A stretch of DNA of 64,000 bases. It comes from Variovorax saccharolyticus. GTDB taxonomy: Bacteria > Pseudomonadota > Gammaproteobacteria > Burkholderiales > Burkholderiaceae_C. The DNA lies in assembly GCF_030316765.1 (NCBI RefSeq), contig NZ_JASZYT010000007.1, positions 186,001 through 250,000 of the forward strand. Direction: 5' to 3'. The translations under genes and the position numbers were made by a program. Below, one piece after another: positions 1-7,703 of the stretch (position 1 is the first letter of the stretch; the number at the start of each line of letters is the position of its first letter). The notes under the pieces were generated by a model. It saw only the letters and a program-made list of their open reading frames with translations. It searched no databases and was not told the origin of the DNA.

Positions 1-153
1 GACGCGCTCGCCGTCGTCGCTCCATTCCAGCGGAAGCAGGTTCGCCTCCAGTCCTCCTGACGTCGACGCGATCAGGGTCGCCAGCGGGTAGGCGCGCACG
101 AGGCGCTCGATCTCCTTCGGGTCTTCGAGTTCGAACAATGGCTGGGTATGCAT
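1..153 (-). CDS. PaiB-like FMN-binding negative transcriptional regulator (partial)
   Basis: The gene starts with ATG at 153 on the minus strand and runs off the window edge, so only 51 N-terminal codons are visible. They read MHTQPLFELEDPKEIERLV and continue through YPLATLIAS and GLEANLLPLEW, which matches the opening of the PaiB/FMN-binding split-barrel family (aromatic residue, Asp, then PLATL and the LxANxLPL strand). Family members are about 200 residues long and are annotated as negative regulators of sporulation and protease genes in Bacillus; the role in proteobacteria is less clear. It lies 67 bp downstream of the AraC-type regulator gene on the same strand and may be co-transcribed with it. 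The C-terminal part cannot be judged. Confidence 0.72.
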   Translation of the reverse strand, partial: MHTQPLFELEDPKEIERLVRAYPLATLIASTSGGLEANLLPLEWSDDGERV

Positions 154-220
154 GGCGACTGGCGAAAATGCGCGAGTCTGCGGCTGCCGTCCTCGCAGGT
201 CTTGAACGTTTCGGCCAGCC

Positions 221-1033
221 TCAGCGCGACGCCGGCGCCAGGCGAACCAGGGGCACCGGCTCCGGCAGCGCTGGCGTGAAGCCGCCGAACCTGCGAAACG
301 CCCGCGTCATGTGCGCCTGGTCGGCATAGCCGGCAGCGACGGCAAGCTCGCTCAGCGACGCGGCGCCGCCGTCCAGCAGGGCCATGGCCCGCTGGAATCG
401 GAGGATGCCCGCCAAGGTCCGCAGCGGAAGTCCGGCGGCGGCCGCCACGTCGCGGCGCAATGTCCGGGACGACCATTCGGCCCGGGCTTGCGGTGCCGCA
501 CCCGTTTGCGCCAGCGCCTTCATGCGCTCGATGGCGCCGAGCGCCCGGCGATGCGCTTCGGTGACGCGCGTTCTCGCCGCCAGTGCGCTGGCGACCGTCC
601 TCAATGCGGCCAGGGCCTCGTCCAGGCTGCTCGCGCGCGTGACCCGCTGCGCCAAGGGCGCCAGCAGCAGTTCGACGCGGCTTCCCACGAGCGTGCGATT
701 GCACAGCGCCATCGGATCGACGCCGAGGACTGCGCCGCCCCAGCCGATCTGGAAGCGCACGCCGAGCAGGATGGTGCCGGGCCGGACGGGCACCAGCGAA
801 GGCCGGTCGGCCGGACCTGCGATGACCAGGCGCACCGCGTCGACCTTGCCATCAGGCTGCGCCGCGCAATGCGCAAGAAGATCCATCCTGCCGTCCGGCA
901 GCACGCGTTGGGTGCCCGCTGCCACAGGCTCGTAGCGCCACGCAGCCTCGATGCGCGCGCTGTCCAGGGATTCGAGCGGCAACTCGACATAGCCCGGCTG
1001 CGCCGCTTCGTTGGGTTCTTCACTGCCAAGCAT
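221..1033 (-). CDS. AraC family transcriptional regulator (DUF6597-type N-terminus)
   Basis: This 270-residue protein has an N-terminal sensor region typical of DUF6597 AraC proteins (VLPDGRMDLL near residue 38, then LLGVRFQIG) and a C-terminal AraC helix-turn-helix pair (about residues 185-265, with LSELAVAAGYADQAHMTRAF near the end). The reading frame stays open upstream to 1381, but the stretch before MLGSEEP runs through a repeat element and lacks family similarity, so the ATG at 1033 is preferred. It is a DNA-binding regulator of unknown target. The PaiB-like gene immediately downstream on the same strand is the obvious candidate partner. Confidence 0.8.
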   Translation of the reverse strand: MLGSEEPNEAAQPGYVELPLESLDSARIEAAWRYEPVAAGTQRVLPDGRMDLLAHCAAQPDGKVDAVRLVIAGPADRPSLVPVRPGTILLGVRFQIGWGGAVLGVDPMALCNRTLVGSRVELLLAPLAQRVTRASSLDEALAALRTVASALAARTRVTEAHRRALGAIERMKALAQTGAAPQARAEWSSRTLRRDVAAAAGLPLRTLAGILRFQRAMALLDGGAASLSELAVAAGYADQAHMTRAFRRFGGFTPALPEPVPLVRLAPASR

Positions 1034-1092
1034 GGGGAGCCAGTCTGCCGGCTGCCGCCTCGGGCGGCTATTCGCGGACACCCCAATGGCTG

Positions 1093-1361
1093 AGAACCTG
1101 CTCGCGATCTCCCTGGGGTCGCGCAGGCGTCTTTTCGGGAGGGGATGCAAGGCGCAGTGCGCCGCCCATAGCATGGCTATGGGCAAGCGCTGCAACGCCG
1201 CAGACCGCCCGAAAAGACGCCTGCCCTTCGGGTTGGGGCGAAATCGGGCGATTTCTGCGTGCCGCTGCTTGCATGGGCATGAGCCCATGCGGCGCAACGT
1301 CACTTCGAACTCATCCCGATTGCGCCCCAACGCGACCCCAGGGAGATCGCGAGCAGGTTCT
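1093..1361. repeat. 269-bp nested inverted-repeat element
   Basis: A perfect 31-bp inverted repeat (1093-1123 and 1331-1361, beginning AGAACCTGCTCGCGATCTCC) encloses two further stem-loops. Arm 1 pairs 1124-1139 with 1208-1223 perfectly and carries a tip hairpin CCCATAGC-ATG-GCTATGGG (1165-1183). Arm 2 pairs 1233-1248 with 1315-1330 with one mismatch and carries a tip hairpin GCATGGGC-ATGA-GCCCATGC (1271-1290). The folded form is a three-way junction. It fills most of the 359-bp gap between the divergent AraC-type and nuclease genes and encodes no recognisable protein. It could be a non-autonomous mobile element or a structured repeat; no target-site duplication is evident. Confidence 0.85.
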
Positions 1362-1392
1362 AAGATCGGCGCCTCATCCAATCTCGGCGCGC

Positions 1393-1929
1393 ATGCAGTT
1401 CCTCTTCGCCCTTTTCTGTCTTCTGTTCCCGATCCTCTCGCACGCCGCGCAATCCCCCGACAACTGCGTGATCGTCGGCGTCATCGACGGCGACACGGTC
1501 ACCGCCCGCTGCGGCGATCGCGGCGCCCACGAACAGATCCGCGTGCGCCTGCACGGCATCGACGCGCCCGAGAAGCGCCAGGCCTACGGCATGCGCGCCA
1601 AGCAGGTCCTGTCCGGCATGGTGTTCGGCAAGCCGGCCAGGCTCGACTGCCTGAACATCGACAGGTATGCACGCCGCGTCTGCAAGGTGATGGTGGCGCC
1701 GGCATCGGCGCCCGGCGGTCCCCAGACCCTCGATGCCGGCCTGGCCATGCTGACCGTCGGGATGGCCTGGTGGTATCGCAGCTACGCCGGCGAGCAATCG
1801 CCCGAGGAGCGGGGGCGCTACGAATTCGCCGAGTTCGAGGCGAAGTCGAGACGGGCCGGTCTCTGGCGCGATCCGCAACCGCTGGCGCCCTGGTCCTGGC
1901 GCAAGGCCGAGCACGCGGGACCGCGTTGA
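1393..1929 (+). CDS. secreted thermonuclease-like (SNase) endonuclease
   Basis: A 178-residue protein with a signal peptide (MQFLFALFCLLFPILSHAA) followed by a staphylococcal-nuclease OB-fold. Visible catalytic features are DGDTV, the RVRLHGIDAPEK block containing the Arg and Glu of the active site, and DRYARRV containing the second Arg. It should cleave phosphodiester bonds of DNA/RNA in a Ca-dependent way in the periplasm or outside the cell. The frame is open further upstream through the inverted-repeat element, but the ATG at 1393 gives the signal peptide directly at the N-terminus. An intrinsic terminator follows at 2005-2027. Confidence 0.88.
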   Translation: MQFLFALFCLLFPILSHAAQSPDNCVIVGVIDGDTVTARCGDRGAHEQIRVRLHGIDAPEKRQAYGMRAKQVLSGMVFGKPARLDCLNIDRYARRVCKVMVAPASAPGGPQTLDAGLAMLTVGMAWWYRSYAGEQSPEERGRYEFAEFEAKSRRAGLWRDPQPLAPWSWRKAEHAGPR

Positions 1930-2004
1930 ATCCGGCGGCGCGTTCATGCGCTGTTCAGCCTGGGCTTGAAAAATACGTGCTTTCCTCCGGACCCCCAGGT
2001 CCTT

Positions 2005-2027
2005 CGCCCGCTTCGGCGGGCGTTTTT
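2005..2027 (+). terminator. intrinsic terminator after the nuclease gene
   Basis: CGCCCGCTTCGGCGGGCG forms a strong GC stem with a UUCG-type loop and is followed by TTTTT. It lies 75 bp downstream of the nuclease stop codon. Confidence 0.8.
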
Positions 2028-2108
2028 GCGCCTGTGTCGGACAAGCCCTCGACCCCGAGGGGCTGGCCGCCTACGCGGCCGAATCGACGCGCGGCTACCC
2101 TGTGCCGG

Positions 2109-2447
2109 ATGAGCAAATCCGCTGCCGCGCTGCTGGGCCTCGCCCTCTGCTGCGCCCCCGCCTTCGCCGAGTCTCCCAAGCTGCCGCTGAAGAGCGACGA
2201 CGGCGGGACGGTCTACGTCAATCCGAACCTGTCCCCGACCGAGAAGTCGATGGACTCGAATGGCGCCACGGTCGGCGTGGAACGCCCGGACGGCAGCAGC
2301 AAATACATGGGCGTCGAGACCACCGGACCGCGCCCGACCTACTCGCTGGGCGGCAGCACCGCCGGCGACCTCTCCTACTCGGCTGGCGTCTTCTCGGACG
2401 GCAAGGAAAAGAAGGGCGTGAAGGCCGGCGTGACGATCAAGTACTGA
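2109..2447 (+). CDS. small secreted hypothetical protein
   Basis: A 112-residue protein beginning MSKSAAALLGLALCCAPAFAE, a clear signal peptide with an AFA-type cleavage site. The mature part is Gly/Ser/Thr-rich with alternating hydrophilic residues (VYVNPNLSPTEKSMDSNG, then YSLGGSTAGDLSYSAG) and ends GVKAGVTIKY, which looks like short beta-strands. No family is recognised. The gene sits after the nuclease terminator, so it probably has its own promoter, although none is obvious. Its stop codon TGA is the first triplet of the dispersed hairpin repeat that follows. Confidence 0.7.
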   Translation: MSKSAAALLGLALCCAPAFAESPKLPLKSDDGGTVYVNPNLSPTEKSMDSNGATVGVERPDGSSKYMGVETTGPRPTYSLGGSTAGDLSYSAGVFSDGKEKKGVKAGVTIKY

Positions 2448-2571
2448 GACCTTGCGGGACAGACCAAGAAACTGCTCAGCAGTTTTTGCTCTGTCCTCAA
2501 CTGATCAGACTTGCGGGACAGACCAAGAAACTGCGCAGCAGTTTGTGCTCTTTGCTCAACTGACTGAGACC
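2446..2571. repeat. two tandem copies of a dispersed hairpin repeat (family A)
   Basis: Two 54-bp units (2451-2504 and 2510-2563) begin CTTGCGGGACAGACCAAGAA and end CTCAACTGA, with a 59-bp period. Each has an inner stem AAACTGC/GCAGTTT. The first also has an outer stem GGACAGA/TCTGTCC, which has decayed in the second. A third copy lies at 31461-31514. The first copy begins at the stop codon of the upstream gene and the pair lies between convergent genes, so a bidirectional terminator role is likely. Confidence 0.85.
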
Positions 2572-2581
2572 ACGCCCCGAC

Positions 2582-4744
2582 TCAGCCTTCGGCCACCTGC
2601 GCCAGCGCGGCGTCGACGCGCGCCACCTCGCGCGCCAGCAGGTCGGCGGCAACCTGCACCGTCTCCCAGTCGCCACCCTCGCGCCAGGCGCTCTCGAGCT
2701 TCTTGGCCAGCTGCGCCGCCGGCTGGGCGCAAATGCTGGCCAGCGCGCCCTTCAGCGCGTGGACTTGTTCCTTGCCGGCTGAGGCATCGCGCTCGGCCAG
2801 CGCCTTCTCGATCGCCAGGCGGCGCACTTCCATGTCGCTGCGCATGGCGACGGCAATCTCGCGCACCATCTCCAGGTCGCCGCCCAGGGTCCGCACCAGT
2901 TGCCGCATGTCGACCGGCGTCGACTCCATCACGGCCCCGAACAGGTCGTCCACATCGTCCGGCCCGGCGGGCTCCCAGCCGCTGTCCGGCGCCCGGCGCG
3001 CGGCCCGCGCCTCCTGGATCGCCTGCGCCAGCAGCGCCGGCGACACCGGCTTGGACACGTAGGAGTCCATGCCGGCCGCTAGGCAGCGCTCGCGATCGCC
3101 GGCCATCGCGTGGGCGGTCAGCGCCACCACCGGCGTATGGCCGCGGCCCGGCTCCGCCGCCTCGAGCGCGCGCATCCGCGCCACCGCATCGAGACCGCTC
3201 AGCACCGGCATCTGCACGTCCATCAGCACCAGATCGAAGCGCTCGCCGGTCCAGCAGCGCAGCGCCTCTTCGCCGTTGCGCGCCACATGGAAGGTGCAGC
3301 CCATCTGGGTCAGCAGCTTGCGCATCAGCAGTTCGTTGACCGCGTGGTCCTCGGCCACCAGCACGTGCAGGCCCTGCAGCGTCACGGCTTCGAGCGGGGC
3401 CGGTTCGGTCAGCACGCTCATCTCGTCGGCGGCCTGCTCGAACACCGCGGTGAAGCGGAAGGTGCTGCCCTCGCCCGGCCGGCTCAGCAGGTGCAGCGCG
3501 CCGCCCATCATCGACACCAGCCGCGCGCAGATGGCCAGGCCCAGGCCGGTGCCGCCATAGCGCCGCGTGATCGATGCATCGGCCTGGGTGAAGGCCTCGA
3601 AGATGTGGGCCTGCTTGTCCTCCGGGACGCCGATGCCGGTGTCGCGCACCGTGAACAGCAGGCGCAACTGGTCCCGCCGCAGTTCGCTCTGGTTCGGGGC
3701 CATGCGCGCGGTCACCGAGATGCGGCCGAAGTCGGTGAACTTCACGGCGTTGGAGACCAGGTTGGAGATCACCTGGCGCAGCCGCCCCGGGTCTCCGGCC
3801 ACCTTCCAGGGCACGCCGTCGGCGATCTCGACCTCGACCTTCAGGCCCTTCTTCGCCGCCGCCGGCCGATGCAGCGCCACGGCCTCGCGGACCCAGCGGC
3901 CGACATCGAAGCGGACCTGCTCGAACACCAGCTTGCCGGCCTCGATCTTGGACAGGTCGAGCACGTCGTTGAGCAGGGCCAACAGCGAGGTGGCGGCGGT
4001 GTCGATCAGCTCCAGGTGCTGGCGCTGCTCCTCGTTGAGCGGCGACTGGTGCAGCAGCCTCGTCAGGCCCATCACGGCATTGAGCGGCGTGCGGACCTCG
4101 TGGCTCATGTTGGCGAGGAATTCGCTCTTGGCGCGGTTGCTGGCCTCGGCCTGCGCACGCGCCTGCTCGATCTCCGCATGCATGGTGCGCCGGGCCGTGA
4201 CGTCGGAATTGAAGCCCGTGAGCCGCAGCGGCTTGCCCTCGGCATCGCGCTCGGTGACCATGCCGATGCTCTCGATCCAGATCCAGCCGTGGGCGGTCGA
4301 GACGCGGTGCTCGGCGATGTAGCGGTCGGACTTGCCGCTGAGCGCGTCCTTCAGGGCCTGCCGCACCGTCGGCAGATCATCGGGATGCACCCGCGCTTCC
4401 AGGGCGCCCAGCTCCCAGCGGCGGTCCTCGACCACCTCGCCGATCATCTGGTCCCAGCGACGGCCCAGCAGCACCTTGCCGCCCGTCATGTCCCATTCCC
4501 ATTGCGCCACCCGGGCGGCCTCGGACACCATCAAGTGGCGCTTGGCAGCCACCAGGACCTTGTGCGAAGCGCCGAGTTCTTCATCCTGCTGGCGCACGCG
4601 GGCAGCCAGCTTGTCGCGCTCGGCGGTGAGCGCGACCACCCGGCGAACCAGTTCGAGCTGGCGCTGGCTCGAGGCCTCGAGGCGCGACAGCGCGTCCTGC
4701 AGGTCGGCATCGGGTGCCGGGTGTGTCATTTCATCTGCTGCCAT
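2582..4744 (-). CDS. hybrid sensor histidine kinase (PAS-HisKA-HATPase-REC-HPt)
   Basis: A cytoplasmic hybrid kinase of about 720 residues with no membrane segment. In order: a coiled coil (roughly 10-60), a PAS_3-type domain (about 75-165), HisKA with SHEVRTPLNAVMG (His near 214), HATPase with GTGLGLAIC, a receiver with LVLMDVQMP (Asp near 507), and a C-terminal HPt with HALKGALAS (His near 661). This gives a complete internal His-Asp-His relay that can pass phosphate to a separate receiver. It is divergently placed from the REC-GGDEF gene at 4902, the likely recipient. Start choice is uncertain: ATG at 4744 or 4729 fits better than the far upstream ATG at 4849. Confidence 0.9.
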   Translation of the reverse strand: MAADEMTHPAPDADLQDALSRLEASSQRQLELVRRVVALTAERDKLAARVRQQDEELGASHKVLVAAKRHLMVSEAARVAQWEWDMTGGKVLLGRRWDQMIGEVVEDRRWELGALEARVHPDDLPTVRQALKDALSGKSDRYIAEHRVSTAHGWIWIESIGMVTERDAEGKPLRLTGFNSDVTARRTMHAEIEQARAQAEASNRAKSEFLANMSHEVRTPLNAVMGLTRLLHQSPLNEEQRQHLELIDTAATSLLALLNDVLDLSKIEAGKLVFEQVRFDVGRWVREAVALHRPAAAKKGLKVEVEIADGVPWKVAGDPGRLRQVISNLVSNAVKFTDFGRISVTARMAPNQSELRRDQLRLLFTVRDTGIGVPEDKQAHIFEAFTQADASITRRYGGTGLGLAICARLVSMMGGALHLLSRPGEGSTFRFTAVFEQAADEMSVLTEPAPLEAVTLQGLHVLVAEDHAVNELLMRKLLTQMGCTFHVARNGEEALRCWTGERFDLVLMDVQMPVLSGLDAVARMRALEAAEPGRGHTPVVALTAHAMAGDRERCLAAGMDSYVSKPVSPALLAQAIQEARAARRAPDSGWEPAGPDDVDDLFGAVMESTPVDMRQLVRTLGGDLEMVREIAVAMRSDMEVRRLAIEKALAERDASAGKEQVHALKGALASICAQPAAQLAKKLESAWREGGDWETVQVAADLLAREVARVDAALAQVAEG

Positions 4745-4901
4745 CCGGGGCGCCTTCGTCGGGACATCGTGGCGAGCCCTGATAATGACGCCGATCGCCA
4801 TCCGGGCGACCGAGCGTCTTGCTGCAATTGTTCCAGGCCTCCATGGCACTTCCGCTGATCACCGCCAAGCCCACCTGCACCTCCATGGCGTTCGTCGTCC
4901 G

Positions 4902-5912
4902 ATGAGTATGCCCGGGAAAACGGCGCCGGAAGACCCGGAGACCGACGTCCAGGAGACGGTCACGGTGCTGCTGGTGGACGACCAGCCCGTGATCGCGCTG
5001 ATGGTGCGCAAGATGCTCGCGGTCGATCCGGCGATCACCCTGCATGTGTGCACGCAGGCGACCGAAGCGGTGGCCCAGGCGCGTCAGGTGCACCCCACCG
5101 TGATCCTGCAGGACCTCGTCATGCCCGAGGCCAACGGGCTCGATCTCGTCGTGGCCTACCGGTCGATGCCCGAGACCCGGAACATCCCGATCATCGTGCT
5201 GTCCTCCAACGACGAGCCGGAGATGAAGAAGTCGGCCTTCGCGATCGGCGCCAACGACTACCTGGTCAAGCTGCCCGAGCCGATCGAGCTGGTCGCGCGC
5301 ATCCGCTACCACTCGCGCGCCTTCATGGCGCTGGTCGAGCGCGACAACGCCTACCGGGCGCTGCGCCTGAGCCAGCAGAAGCTGCTGCTGAGCAACCTCG
5401 AACTGCAGCGCCTGACCCACTCCGACGGGCTCACCGGACTGCCGAACCGGCGCTCGTTCAACGATTACCTCGCGCGCGCCTGGGCCACTTCGCAGGAGCA
5501 GGGCTCGCCGCTGTCGCTCTTAATGATCGACGTCGATCATTTCAAGTCCTACAACGACCGCTTCGGCCACCTGGCCGGCGATGACGCGCTCAAGTGCGTG
5601 GCGGAGGCGATTCGCGAGTGCTGCCCCGACCCGTCCTGCCTGCCGGCCCGCTTCGGCGGCGAGGAATTCGCCATGGTGATGCCCGGCCTGACGGTGGCGC
5701 AGGCGTCCGGCATCGCCGAAGCGATCCGGCGGCAGGTCGAAGGCACGGCCCTGCCCCATGCCGCGCCGACGGCGACCAGCGTCACGGTCAGCATCGGCGC
5801 GGCCACGATGGCGGCGCCCCCCGATGCTTCGTCCGACCTGCTGATCGCGGCCGCCGATGCCCGGCTGTACCAGGCCAAGTGCAATGGCCGGAACTGCATC
5901 GTCGGAGACTGA
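4902..5912 (+). CDS. REC-GGDEF response regulator, diguanylate cyclase
   Basis: A 336-residue protein with an N-terminal receiver (VLLVDDQPVIALMV, phospho-acceptor in LQDLVMP, Lys in VKLPEP) and a C-terminal GGDEF domain (DGLTGLPNRRSF, then RFGGEEFAMVMPG). It should make c-di-GMP from two GTP once phosphorylated, like WspR/PleD-type proteins. The inhibitory I-site expected as RxxD five residues before GGEEF reads DPSC, so product inhibition is probably absent. It faces the hybrid kinase and lies 84 bp ahead of the cellulose operon, which suggests local activation of BcsA. No strong ribosome-binding site is seen; a second ATG lies two codons downstream. Confidence 0.92.
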   Translation: MSMPGKTAPEDPETDVQETVTVLLVDDQPVIALMVRKMLAVDPAITLHVCTQATEAVAQARQVHPTVILQDLVMPEANGLDLVVAYRSMPETRNIPIIVLSSNDEPEMKKSAFAIGANDYLVKLPEPIELVARIRYHSRAFMALVERDNAYRALRLSQQKLLLSNLELQRLTHSDGLTGLPNRRSFNDYLARAWATSQEQGSPLSLLMIDVDHFKSYNDRFGHLAGDDALKCVAEAIRECCPDPSCLPARFGGEEFAMVMPGLTVAQASGIAEAIRRQVEGTALPHAAPTATSVTVSIGAATMAAPPDASSDLLIAAADARLYQAKCNGRNCIVGD

Positions 5913-5952
5913 TCGCGAAATCGCATCCACGCGACAACCGGGCTTCGCTTTG

Positions 5953-5981
5953 TTGTCAATCCGCGGGCCCGCCGTGACAAT
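5953..5981 (+). promoter_or_regulatory. candidate promoter/operator of the cellulose operon
   Basis: TTGTCA (5953-5958) and GACAAT (5976-5981) are separated by 17 bp and resemble sigma-70 -35 and -10 boxes. Transcription would start only about 10 bp before the bcsD ATG. GACAAC (5933), GTTGTCA (5952) and TGACAA (5975) are repeated half-sites in alternating orientation, so a regulator site is possible. This is prediction only. Confidence 0.35.
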
Positions 5982-5996
5982 CGAAAGCTGTTGCCC

Positions 5997-6467
5997 ATGA
6001 CAGACAAAGACATTCTTAGTTACTACGAACGCAGTACTTGCTCTGTCCAGTGGCTGGAATTCAACAGAGCTTTCGCCGCCGAACTGAGCGCCGGCCTTCC
6101 GCCTGAAGAGATCCGCCAACTGTTCCGCCGAATCGGCGAGCGCGTTGCCGTGGCGCTTCCGATCGAGCGCTGCGACACGGTCGAGCAGCTCCGCGCCGGA
6201 TTCAACAGCCGATGGAAGTCCATCGACTGGGGCTTCGCCACCTTGCAGGAGCAGTCCGACCACCTGGGCATCGTGCATGCCTGCAGCCCGCTCGCGATGG
6301 CCTTCGGACCCGATGCGACCGACTGGGCAGGCGGCTTCTTCGAGGGCGCCTACCAGACCTGGTTCGCGGCACAGGGCACGCCGGCGGATCTGAAGGTGCG
6401 CGCCGACAGCAGCGGCGCCGACGGCTTGCCCCAGGTGGTGTTGCGCCTCGAAAGGGCCCCGCAATGA
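5997..6467 (+). CDS. bcsD: cellulose synthase subunit BcsD
   Basis: A 156-residue protein, the usual length for BcsD (AxCeSD). It shows family features such as YYERSTCSVQWLEFNRAF at the N-terminus, the central LPPEEIRQLFRRIGER and DWAGGFFEGAYQTWF. BcsD forms octameric rings in the periplasm that organise nascent glucan chains into crystalline cellulose ribbons in Komagataeibacter. Here it is the first gene of the operon rather than the last as in acetic-acid bacteria. No clear Shine-Dalgarno sequence precedes the ATG. bcsP follows after 25 bp. Confidence 0.88.
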   Translation: MTDKDILSYYERSTCSVQWLEFNRAFAAELSAGLPPEEIRQLFRRIGERVAVALPIERCDTVEQLRAGFNSRWKSIDWGFATLQEQSDHLGIVHACSPLAMAFGPDATDWAGGFFEGAYQTWFAAQGTPADLKVRADSSGADGLPQVVLRLERAPQ

Positions 6468-6492
6468 GCCGCCCGGCAGAAGGGGTCGACGC

Positions 6493-6909
6493 ATGAGTGA
6501 AGACGACCGCGAAGCCGAGGACGTGGCGGGGCTGTTCCGCAAGTTCGGCGGCGACGTCAAGGGATACCGGGAATTCGAGCCGGCGCCGGTGGCCGGACAG
6601 CCGCCGGCAGCCTGGACCTTGATCCCGGGTGCGGGCACGCCGACGCAGGCGGCCGAACCGGCACCCGCGCCGGTCGCCGCGACCCCGCAGCCCACGGCCC
6701 CGGCTCCAGTTCCGGCCCCAGCCCCGGCGCCGTCGATCCCCGCACCCCGGCACGCCGAGCCCGCCGCGCCGCCGGCCGTTGCAGCCCCGGCCTCCGCCTT
6801 CGCAGCGCCACGCGAGCTCGACCTCCTTTTCGCCCGGCTGGCCGGCCAGCCCCCCTCCACGCCCACAGGCAGCCACGGTCTGATGTCCCGATGGCGCAAG
6901 CCGTCCTGA
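6493..6909 (+). CDS. bcsP: proline-rich cellulose biosynthesis accessory protein (BcsP/BcsO-like)
   Basis: A 138-residue protein with a short conserved head (EDVAGLFRKFGGDVKGYREF) and a long Ala/Pro-rich tail (about residues 48-105) ending in a basic segment with LDLLFARLAGQP. The head matches the short motif shared by BcsO/BcsP/BcsR-type accessory proteins of proteobacterial cellulose operons. Its exact function is not established; position between bcsD and bcsQ supports an assembly or localisation role. AGGGG precedes the ATG at 6493. It overlaps the longest bcsQ reading frame by 19 bp. Confidence 0.75.
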   Translation: MSEDDREAEDVAGLFRKFGGDVKGYREFEPAPVAGQPPAAWTLIPGAGTPTQAAEPAPAPVAATPQPTAPAPVPAPAPAPSIPAPRHAEPAAPPAVAAPASAFAAPRELDLLFARLAGQPPSTPTGSHGLMSRWRKPS

Positions 6910-7703
6910 CGATGCCCGTGATCGCTGTCATCGGCGCCAAGGGCGGGGTCGGCAAGACCACCGTGGCCGCCAATCTCGGCACCACGCTCGCGGAATCCGG
7001 CCACGCCGTGCTGGCCGTCGACCTCGACCCCCAGAACGCCCTGCGCTTCCACCTGGCGCTCGATCGCGAAGCCTGCGAAACCGGCCTGGCCGGCGTGCTG
7101 GCCGGCCGCGCCAACTGGACCCAGGCGATGCAGCCGGGCCGGCGCGGCGTGGTGCTGCTGCCCTTCGGGGCGATCGATGACGAGCACCAGATCGACCTCG
7201 AACGCCACCTGGCAGACCATCCGGGCTGGCTGGCGGAAACCCTGGCGCGCTTCCAGCTGCCGCCCGACACCCTGGTGCTGCTCGACACGCCGCCCGGCCC
7301 CTCGGTCTACCTGCAGCAGGCGCTGCGCGTGGCCCAGCTCTGCGTGGTCACCGTGCTGCCCGATGCCGGTTCCTTCGCCACCCTGCCGCTGGTCGACCGG
7401 ATGATCGACAAGTACTGCCGCGGGCGCGCCGATTTCGTCGCCGACCTCTATCTGGTCAACCAGGTCGATGCCGGCAAGCGCCTCAACCGCGACGTGCTGC
7501 AGGCACTGCGCCACGAACTCGGCGACCGCCTGCTCGGCGTGGTCCACCAGGACCAGGCCGTGTGCGAGGCGCTGGCCTCGGCGGTCGACGTGCGCCGCTA
7601 CGCCCCCTTCAGCGAGGCCGCCGAAGACTTCGCCCAGTGCGCCCGCCAGATCCTCAGACGCCTCGCGCCGCCGGCGCCCCTCGCAGAGAACCGCCGCCCA
7701 TGA
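6891..7703 (+). CDS. bcsQ: cellulose biosynthesis ParA-like ATPase BcsQ
   Basis: A MinD/ParA-family ATPase of about 270 residues. IAVIGAKGGVGKTTVAANLG is the deviant Walker A motif, VLAVDLDPQNALRFHL is the A' motif and VLLDTPPG is Walker B. BcsQ is needed for cellulose secretion and for polar placement of the synthase in E. coli. The first possible ATG is at 6891, inside bcsP; a second at 6912, just after the bcsP stop, gives MPVIAVIG and matches the usual BcsQ start better. The stop overlaps the bcsA ATG (ATGA), indicating translational coupling. Confidence 0.92.
   Translation: MAQAVLTMPVIAVIGAKGGVGKTTVAANLGTTLAESGHAVLAVDLDPQNALRFHLALDREACETGLAGVLAGRANWTQAMQPGRRGVVLLPFGAIDDEHQIDLERHLADHPGWLAETLARFQLPPDTLVLLDTPPGPSVYLQQALRVAQLCVVTVLPDAGSFATLPLVDRMIDKYCRGRADFVADLYLVNQVDAGKRLNRDVLQALRHELGDRLLGVVHQDQAVCEALASAVDVRRYAPFSEAAEDFAQCARQILRRLAPPAPLAENRRP

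Noticed and set aside
1068-1381. Coding extension of the AraC gene or a small ORF across the inverted-repeat element
   Set aside because: Translations on both strands mainly reflect the palindromes (the same peptide appears from both arms). The start at 1033 fits the family better.
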